Shown: positions 45,194 through 56,264, numbered from the stretch's first letter. The stretch: 64,000 nucleotides of DNA from Phaseolus vulgaris (GCF_000499845.2 NC_023750.2:10468653-10532652); one strand, 5' to 3'. The notes: generated by a model not told the origin, from the sequence alone. A program made the numbers and translations.

Positions 45194-45256
45194 TGTACCG
45201 CCCTGGTAGTCGGAAGTGATGACATGGCATCAAGCTACAGTATAGGCGTGTTGACA
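45194..45256 (+). repeat. Gy6 3' LTR, first 63 bp only
   Basis: Follows the polypurine tract GACTGGGGGGCTTG and matches the first 63 bases of the 5' LTR, then stops at GTTGACA. The next base belongs to the leader of TG3. The other 750 bp of the LTR and the target duplication are missing. Confidence 0.9.
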
Positions 45257-45552
45257 TACATCTAGTTTTCCTTTTGTTATAGCCTTTCATTGCTTATACC
45301 TTTTCTTGTTTGTCTTTATTGCTTCATTGGTTTTGTTGTGGTTGGCTTTGAGATTGGTGTGCCTTGCTTTGACATCTTTCATTTGAGGATTCCAAGACCT
45401 CAAGATCAGATTGGTGCAGGGACATTATTTCTTTGAGAGTGACTTCTTGTCAAGCCAAATTCACTTCGGCAGTTTGCTACCAAATTACTTTTTGCTAACT
45501 TTGTTTTCTTAACTTTGTTTGCTGTTTTGTTGTTTGCTGTTTTCTTTTATAC

Positions 45553-47139
45553 ATGGCTTCATATTACAGCAGTGGTTCTTCCAAACAGCATTCTTCTAGC
45601 AAAGCTGCTGCTCTTGATGAATTAAAAAAGGCAAAACGAACCATTAATCTCAATGATGAAGCTATAAGAAAGTTGGAGGAAAGATTACAAAGACTTGAAA
45701 TGAAGCAAGCTAGGTCCTCTCATTCTATTCATGGAGAGCATCATCATCATAGACCTTCATCAAGAGGCTCTTCCAATGATTATGGACGTGAAGAAGATCA
45801 TAGAAGAAGGAGACCTCAACCCAACTTTCATGGATTTAGACCATCTCATGCTCATGAAGATAAACGTGAAGATGGCTACTACCGAAATGCAAAGGCTAGG
45901 CTACCTTCGGTCCAACTTCCCTGTTTCAATGGCTCTAGTGATCCTAATGTATATTTAGATTGGGAGGCTAAGTGTGAACAAATATTTGAGACCCATAAGA
46001 TCCTTGATGAGCACAAATATAAGCTAGCCACCTTAGAATTTAGTAATTATGCCAAAGAATGGTGGCGTACAATTGTAACGGACATTATGTATCGCAAGAA
46101 ACCTCCCGTGGTTTCTTGGAATACTTTGAAAGAGTATATGCGCGCGAGGTTTGTTCCTCATTCTAGGAAGGAACACTTGTTGAAGTTCCAAAGGCTTCCT
46201 CAAGGACATAGGATGGTAGATGAATACTTTAAAGATTTTGAAACCACTTTGACTAAAATGAATATGCATGCTAATGAAAAGTCAAAGATAAAATGGTTTG
46301 TCCGTGGTTTAAGAAGAGATATTAGAGAATTTATAGAATTAAATGAGTACTCTTCTTTGAAGCAAGTGCTTCGCATAGCCATCAAGATGGAATTATATCT
46401 TTTGAAAACCACGTCTACAAAACAAGTTTCTACTACAAATTCTTCTACTCCTAAGTCACCTACCAAAACTTCCAATATAAAATGTTTTAAATGTTTAGGT
46501 TTTGGGCACATAGCTCTTCATTGTCCACAAAAAACCTTAATGACAAACAAGGTAAAACAAGACCTACCTCACCCACCTCCCTCACGTAAAAATGAAAAAG
46601 ACAAAGAAAGCCAAGTTGACATGAGTCTTATCCTTTCACCTCCAAGGTGTTTTCCTTCCTTATCTTTTTCATTACCCAAGGTTTCTATTTCAACACCATC
46701 TTGGTTAAAAAGTGTTAGGGATGATTTCATACCTCCTCATGGTTTTCACCATTTAAGAGGCCTTTTTCCAAAAGATATCATCATTCCCAAACAAATTTTT
46801 CCAACTTGGTCGATTTATAGAACCTCCTTTTCTGAAATCCCATTGTTTACAAAAGCTAAGTCATGTTTGCCTTTTTCTTCCACTTTTAATTGTAAAACTA
46901 AACTGACTTTGTTATATGCAGGGATTCAGAATTCGTGGACGAATTCTCTCCAACTCGAGGAGTATGATGAGAATCAAATAAATGAGGCTTTTATTAATGA
47001 AGGGAGAGGTCATTCACCTACACATTTGAAGTTCTTCCTTCTAGTCTTTTCAAAATTAAAAAGAAGACATAAAATAAAGAGAGGATCAAGCCATAAAGCC
47101 AAAGAAGTCTACAAGCTTTCAAGAATAGGCTTCATTTAA
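45553..47139 (+). CDS. TG3 gag, intact 528-codon ORF
   Basis: ATG at 45553 starts MASYYSSGSSKQ. Residues about 25-55 are a charged helix. A histidine/arginine-rich stretch follows. The Retrotrans_gag core spans roughly residues 125-290 (YLDWEAKCEQIF, YAKEWWRTIVTDI, HLLKFQRLPQGHRMVDEYF). The CCHC knuckle CFKCLGFGHIALHC is near residues 311-324. The remaining 200 residues, conserved with TG1 (PPRCFPSLSFSLPKV, GFHHLRGLFP, FPTWSIYRTSFSE), are not a family I recognise. The frame crosses the 3' LTR start at 46965, so about 58 residues are LTR-encoded. It would make a capsid protein; there is no enzyme domain. Confidence 0.88.
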   Translation: MASYYSSGSSKQHSSSKAAALDELKKAKRTINLNDEAIRKLEERLQRLEMKQARSSHSIHGEHHHHRPSSRGSSNDYGREEDHRRRRPQPNFHGFRPSHAHEDKREDGYYRNAKARLPSVQLPCFNGSSDPNVYLDWEAKCEQIFETHKILDEHKYKLATLEFSNYAKEWWRTIVTDIMYRKKPPVVSWNTLKEYMRARFVPHSRKEHLLKFQRLPQGHRMVDEYFKDFETTLTKMNMHANEKSKIKWFVRGLRRDIREFIELNEYSSLKQVLRIAIKMELYLLKTTSTKQVSTTNSSTPKSPTKTSNIKCFKCLGFGHIALHCPQKTLMTNKVKQDLPHPPPSRKNEKDKESQVDMSLILSPPRCFPSLSFSLPKVSISTPSWLKSVRDDFIPPHGFHHLRGLFPKDIIIPKQIFPTWSIYRTSFSEIPLFTKAKSCLPFSSTFNCKTKLTLLYAGIQNSWTNSLQLEEYDENQINEAFINEGRGHSPTHLKFFLLVFSKLKRRHKIKRGSSHKAKEVYKLSRIGFI

Positions 47140-48020
47140 ATATCTCTCTTTATAGTTTCTTTTATAAATTTGTAAATAATATAGAATGTTTAAATACATA
47201 GTTTTTAGGAAAGGTGCTTAGAGGGAAACCTTAGATACCTCTTTTGTAAAAGCATCTTTAGGCATTAGTTTAGAATTTTCTAGAAGGTGACTCTTCATGC
47301 TTCACTTTAGGTGCTAGAAGTGAGTAGCATGCAAGGGACTTTTGGTTAGCTTGTTTTGTAAGCTTCATGACCAGCCCTTGCTCCTATAAAAGGAGGGCTT
47401 AGGTCCTTCATAATGCAGATTTGGAATTTGTAGTATCAAAACTCTCCCAAATTGGTGATTGAGTGTAGTGAGAACTTGTCTTCTCCTCTTCCTAGTCTCA
47501 TCTTGAGTGCCTTGGTTCTCTCAAGTGGCGGCATTGCACACTTATCTTGGAGCCTTCACACTTCAAGTGGCGTGTTCATCAACCAAGAACTACAACCACA
47601 TAAGTCCTCTTTCTTCTCCATCTTCTCATTCCATTTTCGTGCCTATTTGAATTCCTAAACATGTCTTAGGTTCCTTTCTTGCTTTCTATTCGGTGTTCTT
47701 GCTTATTTTCATGTTTCAATCGGTTCATCTTCTTTCTCCTTGGATTTGTTTGGTGCATTTCAGTTTTGAAGCATTTTAATCGGTTCATTTCATTTGTTAT
47801 GCATTTTAATCGGTTCATTTGCATTTTTACATCTTTTAATCGGTTCAATTGGCAAGAAATGGGTCTTCCATGTGAGTTTGGTGTTTGGTGCAAGTTTTGG
47901 TGAGTTCTTGATTATAGAACCTTGATCCAATTCTATTAAAAGTGCCTAAGCTATCTCCAACTCAAGTTGATTCCTAAGAATGTCAAGAATCATTCATATT
48001 GTGCTATTGGAATCACATCA
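46965..48020 (+). repeat. TG3 3' LTR (1056 bp)
   Basis: Starts TGATGAGAATC after CTCGAGGAGTA, ends AATCACATCA. TATAAAAGG near 47391 is the likely TATA box. Clearly related to the TG1, TG2 and TG4 LTRs. Its U5 side holds several TTTTAATCGGTTCA words. Confidence 0.85.
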
Positions 48021-48391
48021 TTAGCCTCCCATCCTAAGTATACATTGGGATCACTTTCACCACTAAAACTAGGAAGTTTTACATTTGGAGAACAAGGGCC
48101 AGCCACATGTTGGCGCCTCTCTTCATGGTGATGATGTCTTGGCCTTGGATTATCTTCATAATAACCATGGGAGTGCCTTGAAGAATGCCGACTAGGAGGA
48201 GGAGTTCTTCTCTCACGGTTTTGATGCATTTCTTCTCGGTTTAACTCCAAACTTTGGAGTCGTGCTTCCATCTTCCTTATCACCTCAAGATAGTGAGCAT
48301 TGGATTGCTTGACATTCTTTAAGTTCTCATAAAGGGCTGCCTTTTGTGGGGAGCACGGTTTGGAGGACTCACCACTAGAGAAATGAGCCAT
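48021..48391 (-). pseudogene. TG4 gag N-terminal fragment
   Basis: ATG at 48391 gives MAHFSSGESSKPC. A charged helical region (KMEARLQSLELNREE) and a histidine/arginine-rich part (RHSSRHSHGYYEDN, RHHHHEERRQ) follow. The start of the Gag core (PNVKLPSFSGESDPNVYLGWEA) is present before the frame runs into the TG3 LTR. Homologous to the first 120 residues of TG3 Gag. Truncated by insertion. Confidence 0.82.
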
Positions 48392-49741
48392 GAGCCATGA
48401 GCAGAAAATACACAAAAACAGAAAACAAAACAGTGAAAGAAACTTGTTAGACCAAAAAAAAAAACAGTGAGATAGAGGTTGCTGGAAAATGCCCAAGAAA
48501 GCACTCAAACCACTCCAAGAAAATATTCTGTCCTCAACCAAGCCTTCCTTGTGGAATGGAGTAGCTTCAAGTGAAATATGTCACAGCAAACCAACTTACT
48601 TAAGAACAAGTCTCCACACAACTTTAAGAAGAACAAAAAGACAAGCAAGAAAAGGTGTAAACAATAAAAGCTAAACAAAAACAGAGAGCAATGTTTGACA
48701 AACTAGAAAGAATATGAATGAAAGACAATCAAGAAAATAAAGAACTCAATGAATAAAGAAGGCACACAAAAAGAGTCCTAAAGAAAAGTGCTAGAGTAGA
48801 TTAAAGAAAACAGAAAACAGCTACTGGATTTTTTATTTTTTTTTTGTAAAGCAAACTGTGCTATGTTTACAGATTTAACTGTACCGATTGAAAGAGAACT
48901 GGAATGTGAAAAATTAACCACAGAAACTTCAATGTCTTATCTCAAAAATGGCACTGGAATGAGGTAAAAACAGTAAGCCAATTGAGAGAAATAAATTTTT
49001 CAAAATTGCTGCCCAATTACCGTATTCTTTTCGGCAGTATTGTACACTTTTCGTATTTTATTTATCATTTTTTGTGTACTTGGAATTTTTGAGTGATTCT
49101 TTTTTCTATGCTTTTGTAACACTTTGAAGTATGTAAATCCAAATTTTCACAAATTTCCTATGAGCCAATTAATTGCAGTAAATTGAAAACAGTAGCACGT
49201 TTGTAAGAAAACAGAGGAGCCTATTTAGGAATGAAAAACAGTATGATGAACTAGCAAAGACATAATGGAAATTGTGTAAAGGAACTTGTATAGAATGAAA
49301 ATACAAGCATGAACTCAATATCTAAAAATGAAAATGCACAAAGGATCAAGCAATAAACTCAAAAACAGAAAGTAAACCAAAGCAAGAAACAATCAAAGCA
49401 ATAAAAGTACTACTAGAAGTAATGACAATTATGGAATAACATGACTAAGACAAAACTTGACATGATTACAAAATTAAAAGACATAACAAGATATAACAAC
49501 AAGTGAAAGGAAGCTTAAGGTCAGCTCTAGGAAGGAGAATGCCATTCCAAAAGAGCAGCCATACTCATATGAACAATGAGTGCTAGAATCCTTTTCACAA
49601 ACACATGGTGTAACAAAGAAAACAGCAAGAAAAACTCAAAATAAATCCTAAAACAGAATGGTAAACAACTTGAATTTAAGAGCTCTTGAAATGTAAAGTG
49701 CAATACAACTCAAGAATTAAGCAAAAACAAGCCTAGACTCT
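48392..49741 (-). other. TG4 untranslated leader
   Basis: A-rich on the plus strand, non-coding, matching the leaders of TG1 and TG3 in inverted orientation in several places. Confidence 0.7.
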
Positions 49742-49749
49742 AGATACCA
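49740..49749 (-). promoter_or_regulatory. TG4 primer binding site
   Basis: Minus strand TGGTATCTAGAG follows the LTR after two bases; resembles the initiator-methionine site, as in TG1. Confidence 0.55.
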
Positions 49750-49751
49750 CA

Positions 49752-50732
49752 TGATGTGAATGTAACTACAAGAACACATGATTCTTGACATTCTTAGGAG
49801 CAACTTGAGCTGGATTGAAAGGCACTTTACTTTAGAATTGGATCAATGTTCTAAATTCAAGAACTCACCAAAACTTAGCACCAACCAAGACTCATATGGA
49901 AGTCCATGTATTGTCAAATTGAATCAAACACAAGGAATGAAGAACAAGAATTAAAAACTGGACAGAATTGAAAAGCTAGCTACTGAACCAAATAGAATAA
50001 ATGGAAACCAAGCTGAAAACAGAAATGTAAACGGTAGAAAAAATGAAGGAAAACACTAGGAAATTAAGCTACCAAATGGAAATTGAAGAAAAGGAAGAAG
50101 AACACTTATAGAAGAAGATGCTTGCTGGATTTTGAGAATTGGAAGAAGCCATTCACGCCACTTGGAACCTTGAACCAAGATAAGTGATGGAGTGCCACCA
50201 CTTGAAGCTCACCATAGCTCACAAGATAAGGCAAAGAAGAGGAGGACTCAAAACTCACAAATTCTCTCCCAAATTGAGTATAGTCTCTCTACTATAAAAT
50301 TCCAATCTGAATTGTGAAGGACCTAAGCCCTCCTTATATAGGAGTAAGGGCTGGTCATTTACATAGCTTATTCCCTAAGCTACCCAAAAAACTCCTAAGA
50401 TCACACCCCCCTTACTAAGCTCACTCCCCAAGCTTCTAGAATTTGCTAAACTAAAGCCTAAAGATGCTTTTACAAAAGAGGTGTCTCATGTTTCCCTCTA
50501 AGCACCTTTCTAAACATTATTCTATATTATTTACAATTTAAAAGAAACTATAAAGAGAGATATTTAATATGAAGCCTATTATTTGAGAGTTTGTAGACTT
50601 CTTTATCTTTAGGCTTGATCTTCTCTTTGACTTCTTTTAATTTATGAGAAGACTAGAAGGAAGAACTTCAAATGTGTAGGTGAAAATCCTCTTCCTTCAT
50701 TAATAAAATCCTCTCCTAGTGGATATCCATCA
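49752..50732 (-). repeat. TG4 5' LTR (981 bp), minus orientation
   Basis: On the minus strand it starts TGATGGATATCC (50732) and ends TTCACATCA (49752). Matches TG3 over most of its length. Confidence 0.85.
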
Positions 50733-50924
50733 TATTTGCACCACAAATAAAGCTATGCTTGATGGGCTTCTTGGAACATGTATAGATATGTTTCCCTTCC
50801 ATCCGTAGCCTTGTCCCAATCTTCATCAACTCTCTTGGACATGGACCTTGTGGTTGGTCCTAGACGGCCTTGTGGTTGACCTTTATTTAGGGTGGTGCTT
50901 GCCCCTCTTCCATCAGTAGGCATA
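50733..50924. other. Unassigned 190 bp
   Basis: Sequence between TG4 and the Gy5 LTR fragment. It contains two copies of CCTTGTGGTTG about 27 bp apart. I could not match it to any other part of the window. Confidence 0.4.
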
Positions 50925-51220
50925 ATATTTTTCTGTTATATATGCTTTCAGTTGAGATTATATTCTCGTGAGTGAAAGTTGTTAAAGGGATAACTATAAA
51001 AAGGGGTTGAGACCCCCGGAAAAGGTATGCTGTTTCTGAGTGCTGGAGACTGAAACTGATTATTATTTTGTACGCTCTCATTGACTTGATCGTCGGAGTG
51101 TGATCAACAAGTAGAGCCTCCTTTGTCTCAACGGAGCATTGTTCCAGTGCACCAACAGGACACAATCTAGAAGTGGAGCTTGCCCATCTAGTCAACCCGA
51201 GGTCAACCGGTGAGAACAAC
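50925..51220 (+). repeat. Gy4-family LTR fragment, 3' end (assigned to Gy5)
   Basis: Matches the last 300 bp of the Gy4 LTR (including TATAAAAAG near 50995) and ends GAGAACA, immediately followed by Gy4 RNase H sequence. It is the right end of another Gy4-family element that inserted into Gy4 pol; the left part of the LTR is missing. It may be the 3' LTR of the element whose gag is at 26935. Confidence 0.7.
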
Positions 51221-52411
51221 CGCCCTATCACGTTTCTTGTTGACCAGTAGAGATAAAGGGTACTCCTACTTCCAATGTCTTAAGAAGAACAAGCATTTTG
51301 CGTGGATTAGTGAATGAGAAGAAGCTTTCACCAAGTTGAAAAAGTACTTGGCCAATCCCCCTATTCTTGGCAAGCCAGTCCCAACAATTCCCATTCGTGC
51401 TTATTTTGCGATTACAGATTAGGCAATCAACTCGGTCCTCTTGCAAGATCAGGATAAGGTCCAGAAGCCAGTTTATTTTGTAAGCAAGGTGTTGCAGGGA
51501 CTAGAGACTGGATACCAAGATATCGAGAAGGCTGCCCTAGTTTTCGTATTCGCAGCTCGATGGCTTTGCCATTATTTTCAAAGCTTTACCGTTATTGTCA
51601 TAACCGACCTTCCCATATGTAAGGTCCTCCAAAAGCCTGATATAGCAGGTAGGATGGTCTGCTGGGCAGTTGAGCTATCCGAGTTTGACATAAGTATGAA
51701 CCACGAGGGCCAATCAAAGGTCAAGTGTAAGCAGACTTTATGGTGGAACTTTCATCCAAGGACTTTCACCCTGATCATAATGACTTCCAATGGGTTCTTT
51801 CGGTAGATGGATCCTCCAACCAAAAAGCGGGTGGAGTTGAGGTCATTTTTGAAGGACCAAGCAGGCTCTTAATCGAGCAAGCCCTCAGGTTTGCGTTTAA
51901 AGCAAGCAACAATCAAGATGAGTACGATGCCTTGATAGCAGGGATGGTTCTAGCCAAAGAGTTGGGAGCTCATATTCTACTGTTGAAGAGTGACTCATTT
52001 CTCGTCACCGGGCAAGTCAGAGGCGAGTATCAGGCCAAGGACCTCTGGTACGTAAGGATCTTGATAGCAGTTTTCTCTACATTTGACCTTGTTCATGTTC
52101 TCAGAGAGCATAACTCCCGAGCAGACATGCTGTCTAAGCTAGCTAGCTTAGGGAAGGGAGGTCGACAGAGGATAGTGATCCAGGAGACATTGAAGTCACC
52201 TAGGACAACTGTAGAAGGATTTTCCGAAGACAACCACTTGGAGGTCTTACGGATAAGCTCGGGAAAAAGGAGAATGCATCGATCGATGATTCAAGAAACC
52301 CTAAAAGTCCTAAGAATAACCACCCATGGGTTATTGGGGGATGAGTTTCTTGAAGTTTTGCAGGTCATCACCATAAAGACTTGGATAACCCCTAAAGCGT
52401 TACCTTGTTGA
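51221..52411 (+). pseudogene. Gy4 RNase H domains
   Basis: Starts within the RT C-terminus (GYSYFQCLKKNKHFAW). The classical RNase H follows (YFVSKVLQGLETGYQDIEKAALVFVFAARWLCHYFQSF), again without the usual first aspartate. After a frame change near 51740 the second, archaeal-like RNase H follows with LSVDGSSNQKAGG, NQDEYDALIAG, LLLKSDSFLVTGQ and EHNSRADMLSKLA, so D, E, D and D are all visible. Stops near 51319 and 51418. It ends in the linker to integrase, with a stop at 52409-52411. Confidence 0.85.
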
Positions 52412-53595
52412 TAGGTTACTTCCCGCCGAGCTTGTGGAGGCCAAGATGATTAAGAAGAATGCAGGACGGTATACAATGATAGATGGAAACATTTTTCGTC
52501 ACGGTTATACCCACCCGATCCTCACATGTGTAAATGTAGATAGGTGCGCTCGCATAATGGCTGAACTCCATGAAGGCATTTGCGGTAGCCACATAGGAGG
52601 ACAAATTCTCTCATTGAAAGTCGTCCGAGCTGGGTATTATTGGTTGACGATGAAGAAGGATTGTATAAGATATGTCCAACGTTGTGAGAAATGCTAGAAG
52701 CACGCTGATTGGTGCCATGCACCAGCCGAGGAGCTACGATCGATTTATAGCCGATGGACCTTCCATACATGGGGAATAGACATTTTAAGCCTTTTCTGCT
52801 TTGGCAATACGTCATATGAAGTACCTCATTGTGGCCATTGAATACTTCAACAACTGGATTGAAGTTGAGCCAGTTGCACAAATAACTGCTCATGAGGTCT
52901 AGTATTTTGTGTGGAAGAACATTATTTTTCATTTTGGGATTCCGAGGCACCTAGTGTCTGACAACGGAACTCAATAGTTGGGCAAGCTATGTTCGGAGCT
53001 CGGGATAAAGCAGGTGTTCGCTTCGGTTGAACAGCCCTAGACGAATGGCTAGGCTAAGTCAACTAACAAGGTCTTACTAAGGGGGTTGAAGAGGAGATTA
53101 GAAAAGGCAAAGGGAACTTGGTCAGAAGAATATCCTAGAATCCTGTGGTCATATCACACCACCCCTCAATCGACAACCAAAGAGACACCTTTCAATTTGG
53201 TATATAGGTCAGATGCCATGATACCAGTGGAGATACAAGAGAATTCTCCCAGGTTCCAAATCTTTGTTGTTGAAGAATCTAATGAAGGAAAGAAGGTGAA
53301 CCTACATTTGTTGGACGAGGTGCGTAATGATGCTCGTATCAACTTGTTGGCATTAAAGAGAAGGGTGGAGTTAAAGCACAAGACCAAGACAAAACCTTAG
53401 TAGTTCAAGGTTTCCGACTTGGTGATGTGAAAGGCCCACCCCTACCAGCTGTTGAACAAGCTATTTCCAAAGTGGACTAGCCCGTTTCACGTAGTTGAGG
53501 TGCTCAGAAAAGGAGCATATAAGTTGGAAACCCTGGAGGGGGGAGCCATCCCACAAATGTGGAACATGGCCAATCACAAGTTTTACTTCAGTTAA
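52412..53595 (+). pseudogene. Gy4 integrase, degraded
   Basis: The zinc finger (HEGICGSHIGG ... YVQRCEKC) is at about 52566-52697. The core shows TWGIDI with the first aspartate and then breaks up through frameshifts and many stops between 52770 and 53060. It recovers at 53086 (RLEKAKGTWSEEYPRILWSYHTT) and continues to the C-terminal domain (KWTSPFHVVEVLRKGAYKLETLEGGAIP) and a final stop near 53593. The core is clearly dead, with the second aspartate region (VSDNGTQ) out of frame. Confidence 0.85.
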
Positions 53596-53739
53596 AACAT
53601 TTCTTTTTTATGCTTTTCTTTTGAACAATATGATGTTTTAGGTGATTCTCTTTTTCCCTTGAAGGGATTTTTAACGAGGTCACCTAGTGATAAATTTGTT
53701 CTCAAAAGATGGTACATTAGTTTGATTGAATATCGTTGA
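53596..53739 (+). other. Gy4 post-pol spacer
   Basis: Contains TTAACGAGGTCACC near 53671, corresponding to TTAACGAGGCCACC shortly after integrase in Gy1 and Gy6. Conserved non-coding block after pol in this lineage. Confidence 0.6.
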
Positions 53740-54440
53740 TGTAGCACATGGTAAGTTGACCTGGCTCGGCGTAAGTACGCCTACCTGAGCATAAGCGCCC
53801 TATGAGATTAATTTATTTGTTGATTTACTTGAGTTAGTACATGGTAAGTCGACCTAGCTCGACGTAAGTGCGACTACCCGAACATAGACGCTCTGTGAGA
53901 TAAATTCATTTGTTGATTTACTTGAGTTAGGACATGTTAAGTTAACCTAGCTCGACGTAAGTACGTCTACCCGAGCATAGGCGCCCTGTGAGGTTAATTT
54001 GTTTAACGATTTACTCAATTTACTGCATGGTAAGCCGACCTAGCTCATCGTAACTGCGACTACCCGAGCATAGGCTCCCTGTGAGATAAATTCATTTGTT
54101 GAATTAGCTAATTTAGCACATGGTAAGACATCCTAGCCCAGAGTGAATAGATTCACCTGAGTATAGGCGCCCTGTGGAATGGGTTTATTAGATTTAATTT
54201 GACACATCGTAAGACGTCCTAGCCCGGAGTGAATAGAGTCATCCGAGTATAGGCAGCTTGTGGAGTGGGTTTATTAGATTTAGTTTGGCATATGCTAAGA
54301 TGATCTAACTCAGAATGAATAAAGTTATTCTAGTGTAGGTGCCCTGTGATGAGAAGTTTACTTGTTCTGGTATATGGTGAAAATGACCGAGCATGGGATA
54401 GGTGCAACTACCTAAATAGACACCCTATGAAGTAAGGCAC
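53740..54440 (+). repeat. Gy4 tandem array, 93-bp period
   Basis: The anchor ACATGGTAAG recurs at about 53746, 53839, 53932, 54025, 54118, 54204, 54288 and 54370: four steps of exactly 93 bp, then shorter steps of 82-86 bp with more divergence. Each unit carries CGACCTAGCTCG ... CCCGAGCATAGGCGCC-like words. It occupies the same place (after pol, before the antisense gene) as the hairpin arrays of Gy1, Gy2 and Gy6 but is unrelated in sequence. Confidence 0.85.
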
Positions 54441-55930
54441 CATTTCTTTCTTTAGGTTCTCTATCTCGCCCAGAAGCTTGTCCTTCTCTTTGGATAGGGC
54501 CAGTGCCTCTTGGGTCTTCTCAGTATAGAGATGCTCAGCTTTTTTGAAGCAGGCCGTTAAGTTGGTTGATCTCTATCTGAAGGCAGTCCATTCCTTGGCG
54601 GAGCTCCATGATCTCCTTTTTTGCGGTCTTTGGACTCTTTGTGATCTTGCGCTTTGTCATCAGCCAGGCAGACCAAGGCAAATGCTTAACTGAATAACTT
54701 CAAGGAGTCATGACGAAGGAAGTCTTCGTCATGGACTGTTAACATGTTTTTGTCTTCGTGGGGAAGAAAGAAAGCCTTACCATGAGCAAGGACGTCAAAG
54801 TCAGCATCCCAAAAGCTTTTTCTGCATGAGCTTTCAGCCTCACACTCTTGGATGGTAACGACCTCCTGGTGTGGAGCTTGACCATTCGAGTTGGAGTGTT
54901 CGGGAGGGGGAACTTCCTCTTGCCTTTTTTTCTTGAAAACAAGGTCCGAGTTGGTTTGCTCGTCCTAGTCAGATTGAACTGGAGCAACCTCAACAAGGGC
55001 ATTCCTTTTTGGTGCCAACGAATCCTTGCTCATGCTAGCAGCTGCTCTCATCTTTCTAACACACTCAACCATCTCTGCTTTTCCAATGTTGGATAACATT
55101 CTTTCTGCGAAAAAAAGGCAAGTAAGTGGTTAATGAAAGTGATATAAGTACCTTTACAACCTTCAAGCTTGTAAAAAAATTCACATATACCCTGGTCTTT
55201 TGCAGACAAATCCTCCAAGTGCCAGTAGAGTCGGATCTCCTGTTAAAGCTTGGACCTTAACAAATTTACCTTTGAAATTTTTGTATGAGGGCTGGAAGAG
55301 GGTAAGCAAACCTATCCTAGAGGAACCATTTAGGAACGCCCACAGTTTACTACTCGTGTGCTTAGCCTCGAAGAAATAAAGAAAAACTTCCACAGGTGGT
55401 GAGATGCCAACTGTGAACACAAAATAATAAAAGCTCGGATGAATGCCCAACTATTTGGACGTAGCTGGGCAGAGCTACATTGAGCTCGCTCAGTAGCTCC
55501 TTTTCAAAAATGGGTAGGGGAAGACGAAGGAAAACCTTCTTGAAAAAAATGGTGTAAAAGTAGCAAAATGGACCATCGGGGTCCGACGACTCGCCCCAGC
55601 AGATAGGTTCACCCTCCCTACACTCCACAATTTTAACACGTCCCTCGTATTTTTTACTCATGGTACACCCGTTTTCTCTCAACTCCCCGGGACATAAATG
55701 GGTTGTGTAATAAGAAACCTCTTTTAAAAGCTCTTTTTAGGCTCAGGGATACATTGAACCATAATCCATTGCAGATATAGCTAGAACACAAGAATAAACA
55801 CAAACAAAATACAAGCACAGTTCAGGCCAGGCAGAGAAAGCGGAAGAAAATAAGATTACAGTTCAGACAATGCAATCAGTAAGATGAACATATAATTGTC
55901 AATAGGAATTAGTGGAGAAAAATACCTGGT
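54441..55930 (-). pseudogene. Gy4 antisense accessory gene, degraded
   Basis: Minus strand. About 55181-55682 encodes the Transposase_28-like block (FCYFYTIFFKKVFLRLPLPIFEKELLSELNVALPS), frameshifted near 55440. About 54441-55104 is the last exon, starting with a splice-acceptor-like TTTTTTCGCAG before AAAGAATG at 55104, with a coiled coil and basic patch homologous to the Gy5 fragment at 32330. A donor-like ACCAG/GTATTT lies near 55923. Order of domains and the position of the internal acceptor match Gy6, although sequence identity is low. Multiple frameshifts and stops. Confidence 0.65.
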
Positions 55931-56093
55931 GCGACGGAGGTGGGTGATAGCTCGACGATGAGAAAAAGTGTGAAGAAAGCTTTTGAATTAAGAGAAGTTC
56001 TGGGAGTAAGAAGTGTCGTGTAACGAGTGAAGGAAGAAGAAATGGTGTTTTCATTATTTGAAAGAAGGAGATGAAGCGGAAAAGCTTCCTCAT

Positions 56094-56116
56094 CTTTGAT
56101 GCATGTGCCACGTGGA
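56094..56116 (-). promoter_or_regulatory. G-box in Gy4 antisense promoter region
   Basis: TTGATGCATGTGCCACGTGG (from 56096). The order TTGATG then GCCACGTG agrees with TTGATGAAGCCACGTG of Gy6, with a longer gap. The GCGCAAAC word was not found here. Confidence 0.4.
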
Positions 56117-56264
56117 GACTCCAGATTTAGTGTGGTGGGATGTCTCATCGGGAAACGCTTCGATAAGTACGCCTCACCTACCCTCTGCGAAAGTGTCACG
56201 TTAGTTGGCAACGCTGGAAAGACTTTTCGCCTAGCCAAGCTCGGCTTGAGCTTGGGGGGGCTTT

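Larger units (their letters stand above)
33889..45256 (+). mobile_element. Gy6: nearly full-length Tat-lineage gypsy element
   Basis: 5' LTR (33889-34707), primer site, gag-pol in one frame (35119-40557), hairpin repeat array, spacer, intact antisense gene (41972-44836), promoter-like block, polypurine tract and the first 63 bp of a 3' LTR. The right end is cut at 45256 and joined to the inside of TG3. It is a close sister of Gy1. The two RNase H domains and the antisense gene place it in the Tat group. The six stops in gag-pol make it non-autonomous now. Confidence 0.92.
45257..48020 (+). mobile_element. TG3: gag-only element, left end deleted
   Basis: Begins inside the leader (matching TG1 from about 17690), has a full gag ORF and a complete 3' LTR (46965-48020), no pol. 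The 5' LTR, primer site and most of the leader are gone. The 3' LTR ends exactly where the antisense-oriented gag of TG4 begins, so TG3 inserted into TG4 gag; TTAGC at 48021-48025 is the expected duplication. Confidence 0.85.
48021..50732 (-). mobile_element. TG4: gag-only element, minus strand, 3' part missing
   Basis: Read on the minus strand: complete 5' LTR (49752-50732), primer site, 1.3-kb leader, start of gag cut at 48021 by the TG3 LTR. The rest of gag and the 3' LTR should lie left of TG3 but are absent, so a deletion removed them together with the TG3 5' end. Confidence 0.82.
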
